Positions 5,508 through 6,075 of a stretch of DNA of 6,075 bases are shown here, one piece after another. The notes below the pieces were generated by a model. The model searched no databases. It saw nothing but the letters and a program-made list of their open reading frames with translations, and was not told where the DNA came from. The translations under genes and the position numbers were made by a program. Origin of the DNA: Marmoricola sp. (GTDB taxonomy: Bacteria > Actinomycetota > Actinomycetes > Propionibacteriales > Nocardioidaceae); contig JASLCW010000404.1 in NCBI GenBank assembly GCA_030151765.1, positions 1-6,075 of the forward strand. Reading direction: 5' to 3'. How positions within the stretch are numbered: the stretch's first letter is position 1; the number at the start of each line of letters is the position of its first letter.

Positions 5508-6075
5508 GTGACCCAGACCCATGCCGACTACCAGCTGAGTCAGCTCGATCAGCTCGAGGCGGAGTCGATCCACATCTTCCGCGAGGTCGCGGCCGAGTTC
5601 GAGAAGCCGGTGCTGATGTTCTCCGGCGGCAAGGACTCGATCGTGATGCTGAGGCTGGCCGAGAAGGCCTTCTACCCGGCGAAGATCCCCTTCCCCGTGC
5701 TCCAGGTCGACACCGGACTGGACTTCCCCGAGGTGCTCGAGACGCGCGACCACTGGGTCGACCGGCTCGGCGTACGCCTCGTGGTGGCCTCGGTCGACGA
5801 GGCGATCAAGAACGGGGTGGTCGTCGACGACGGCAAGACCTCCCGCAACCGCCTCCAGATCGGCACCCTGCTCAACGCCATCGAGGAGGAGGGCTTCACT
5901 GCCGCCTTCGGCGGTGGTCGCCGCGACGAGGAGAAGGCCCGCGCCAAGGAGCGCGTCTACTCCCACCGCGACGAATTCGGCCAGTGGGACCCCAAGAACC
6001 AGCGTCCCGAGCTGTGGAGCCTCTACAACGGCCGGCTCCACGAGGGCGAGCACATGCGGATCTTCCCGATCTCCA
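5508..6075 (+). CDS. cysD: Sulfate adenylyltransferase subunit 2 (ATP sulfurylase small subunit), C-terminus beyond the window
   Basis: CysD is the catalytic small subunit of the CysD-CysN ATP sulfurylase, which makes adenosine 5'-phosphosulfate from ATP and sulfate, driven by GTP hydrolysis on CysN. The first 189 residues are present, about 60% of a usual 300-residue CysD, and the frame is still open at the right edge. The N-terminus has QLEAESIHIFREVAAEF (15-31). The ATP-binding PP-loop is SGGKDS (39-44). Then come FYPAKIPFPVLQVDTG (55-70), the AAFGGGRRDEEKARAKER block (132-149) and WDPKNQRPELW (160-170), all closely matching E. coli CysD in order and spacing. The GTG start has GGAAAGG seven bases upstream. 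The gene is divergent from the sugar transferase. A cysN gene is expected next, outside the window. The likely role is sulfate assimilation; supplying activated sulfate for a sulfated product is possible but not shown. Confidence 0.95.
   Translation, partial: MTQTHADYQLSQLDQLEAESIHIFREVAAEFEKPVLMFSGGKDSIVMLRLAEKAFYPAKIPFPVLQVDTGLDFPEVLETRDHWVDRLGVRLVVASVDEAIKNGVVVDDGKTSRNRLQIGTLLNAIEEEGFTAAFGGGRRDEEKARAKERVYSHRDEFGQWDPKNQRPELWSLYNGRLHEGEHMRIFPIS

Noticed and set aside
5463..6053. 196-codon minus-strand open frame opposite cysD
   Set aside because: The plus frame gives an unmistakable CysD with the PP-loop, so the antisense frame is a shadow.

Overview
This window reads as high-GC actinobacterial chromosome. 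Third codon positions in every gene are nearly all G or C, three of the starts are GTG, and several genes seem to lack a Shine-Dalgarno leader. RmlA and RmlB look most like their actinobacterial counterparts: RmlA begins MRGIILAGG as in Mycobacterium, and RmlB carries PYNPSSPYSASKAG and NCSNNYGP. The RmlC-RmlD fusion also fits Actinobacteria. A Nocardioides-like (Propionibacteriales) host is a guess from overall feel, not something shown by the sequence.

Layout, left to right. (1) 1-65, minus: the first 21 complete codons of a GalE-like nucleotide-sugar epimerase that runs off the left edge. (2) 130-384, plus: a small, unrecognised, probably three-helix membrane protein. (3) 381-1241, minus: rmlA, whose stop codon overlaps that of the small protein inside one CTAG. 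(4) 1305-2303, plus: rmlB, divergent from rmlA across a short promoter region. (5) 2305-3690, plus: an rmlC-rmlD fusion one base after rmlB. (6) 3691-3793: a convergent intergenic region with a terminator-like hairpin. (7) 3794-5362, minus: a polyprenyl-phosphate sugar-1-phosphate transferase of the WbaP/WcaJ type. (8) 5363-5507: a divergent promoter region. (9) 5508 to the right edge, plus: the first 189 codons of cysD, the small subunit of ATP sulfurylase.

How it works together. RmlA, RmlB and RmlCD make up the complete four-step route from glucose-1-phosphate and dTTP to dTDP-L-rhamnose. A GalE-type epimerase would supply another activated sugar. The membrane sugar transferase would load the first sugar phosphate onto undecaprenyl phosphate, starting a surface glycan in which rhamnose is a likely component. 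The order galE - small membrane protein - rml - initiating transferase is therefore a cell-envelope or exopolysaccharide precursor locus. CysD begins a different function, sulfate activation, and may simply be the next operon.

I did not find a previously undescribed system. The most interesting points are regulatory or structural. The rmlA/rmlB promoter region is mirror-like, with a TANNNT element exactly 8 bases before each ATG, which suggests leaderless or near-leaderless mRNAs. Two convergent genes overlap at their stops. The epimerase half of the fusion differs from classic RmlC at a conserved motif. A 9-base inverted repeat sits exactly on the two convergent stop codons at 3688-3796. No tRNA, rRNA, CRISPR array, insertion sequence or tandem repeat was seen.
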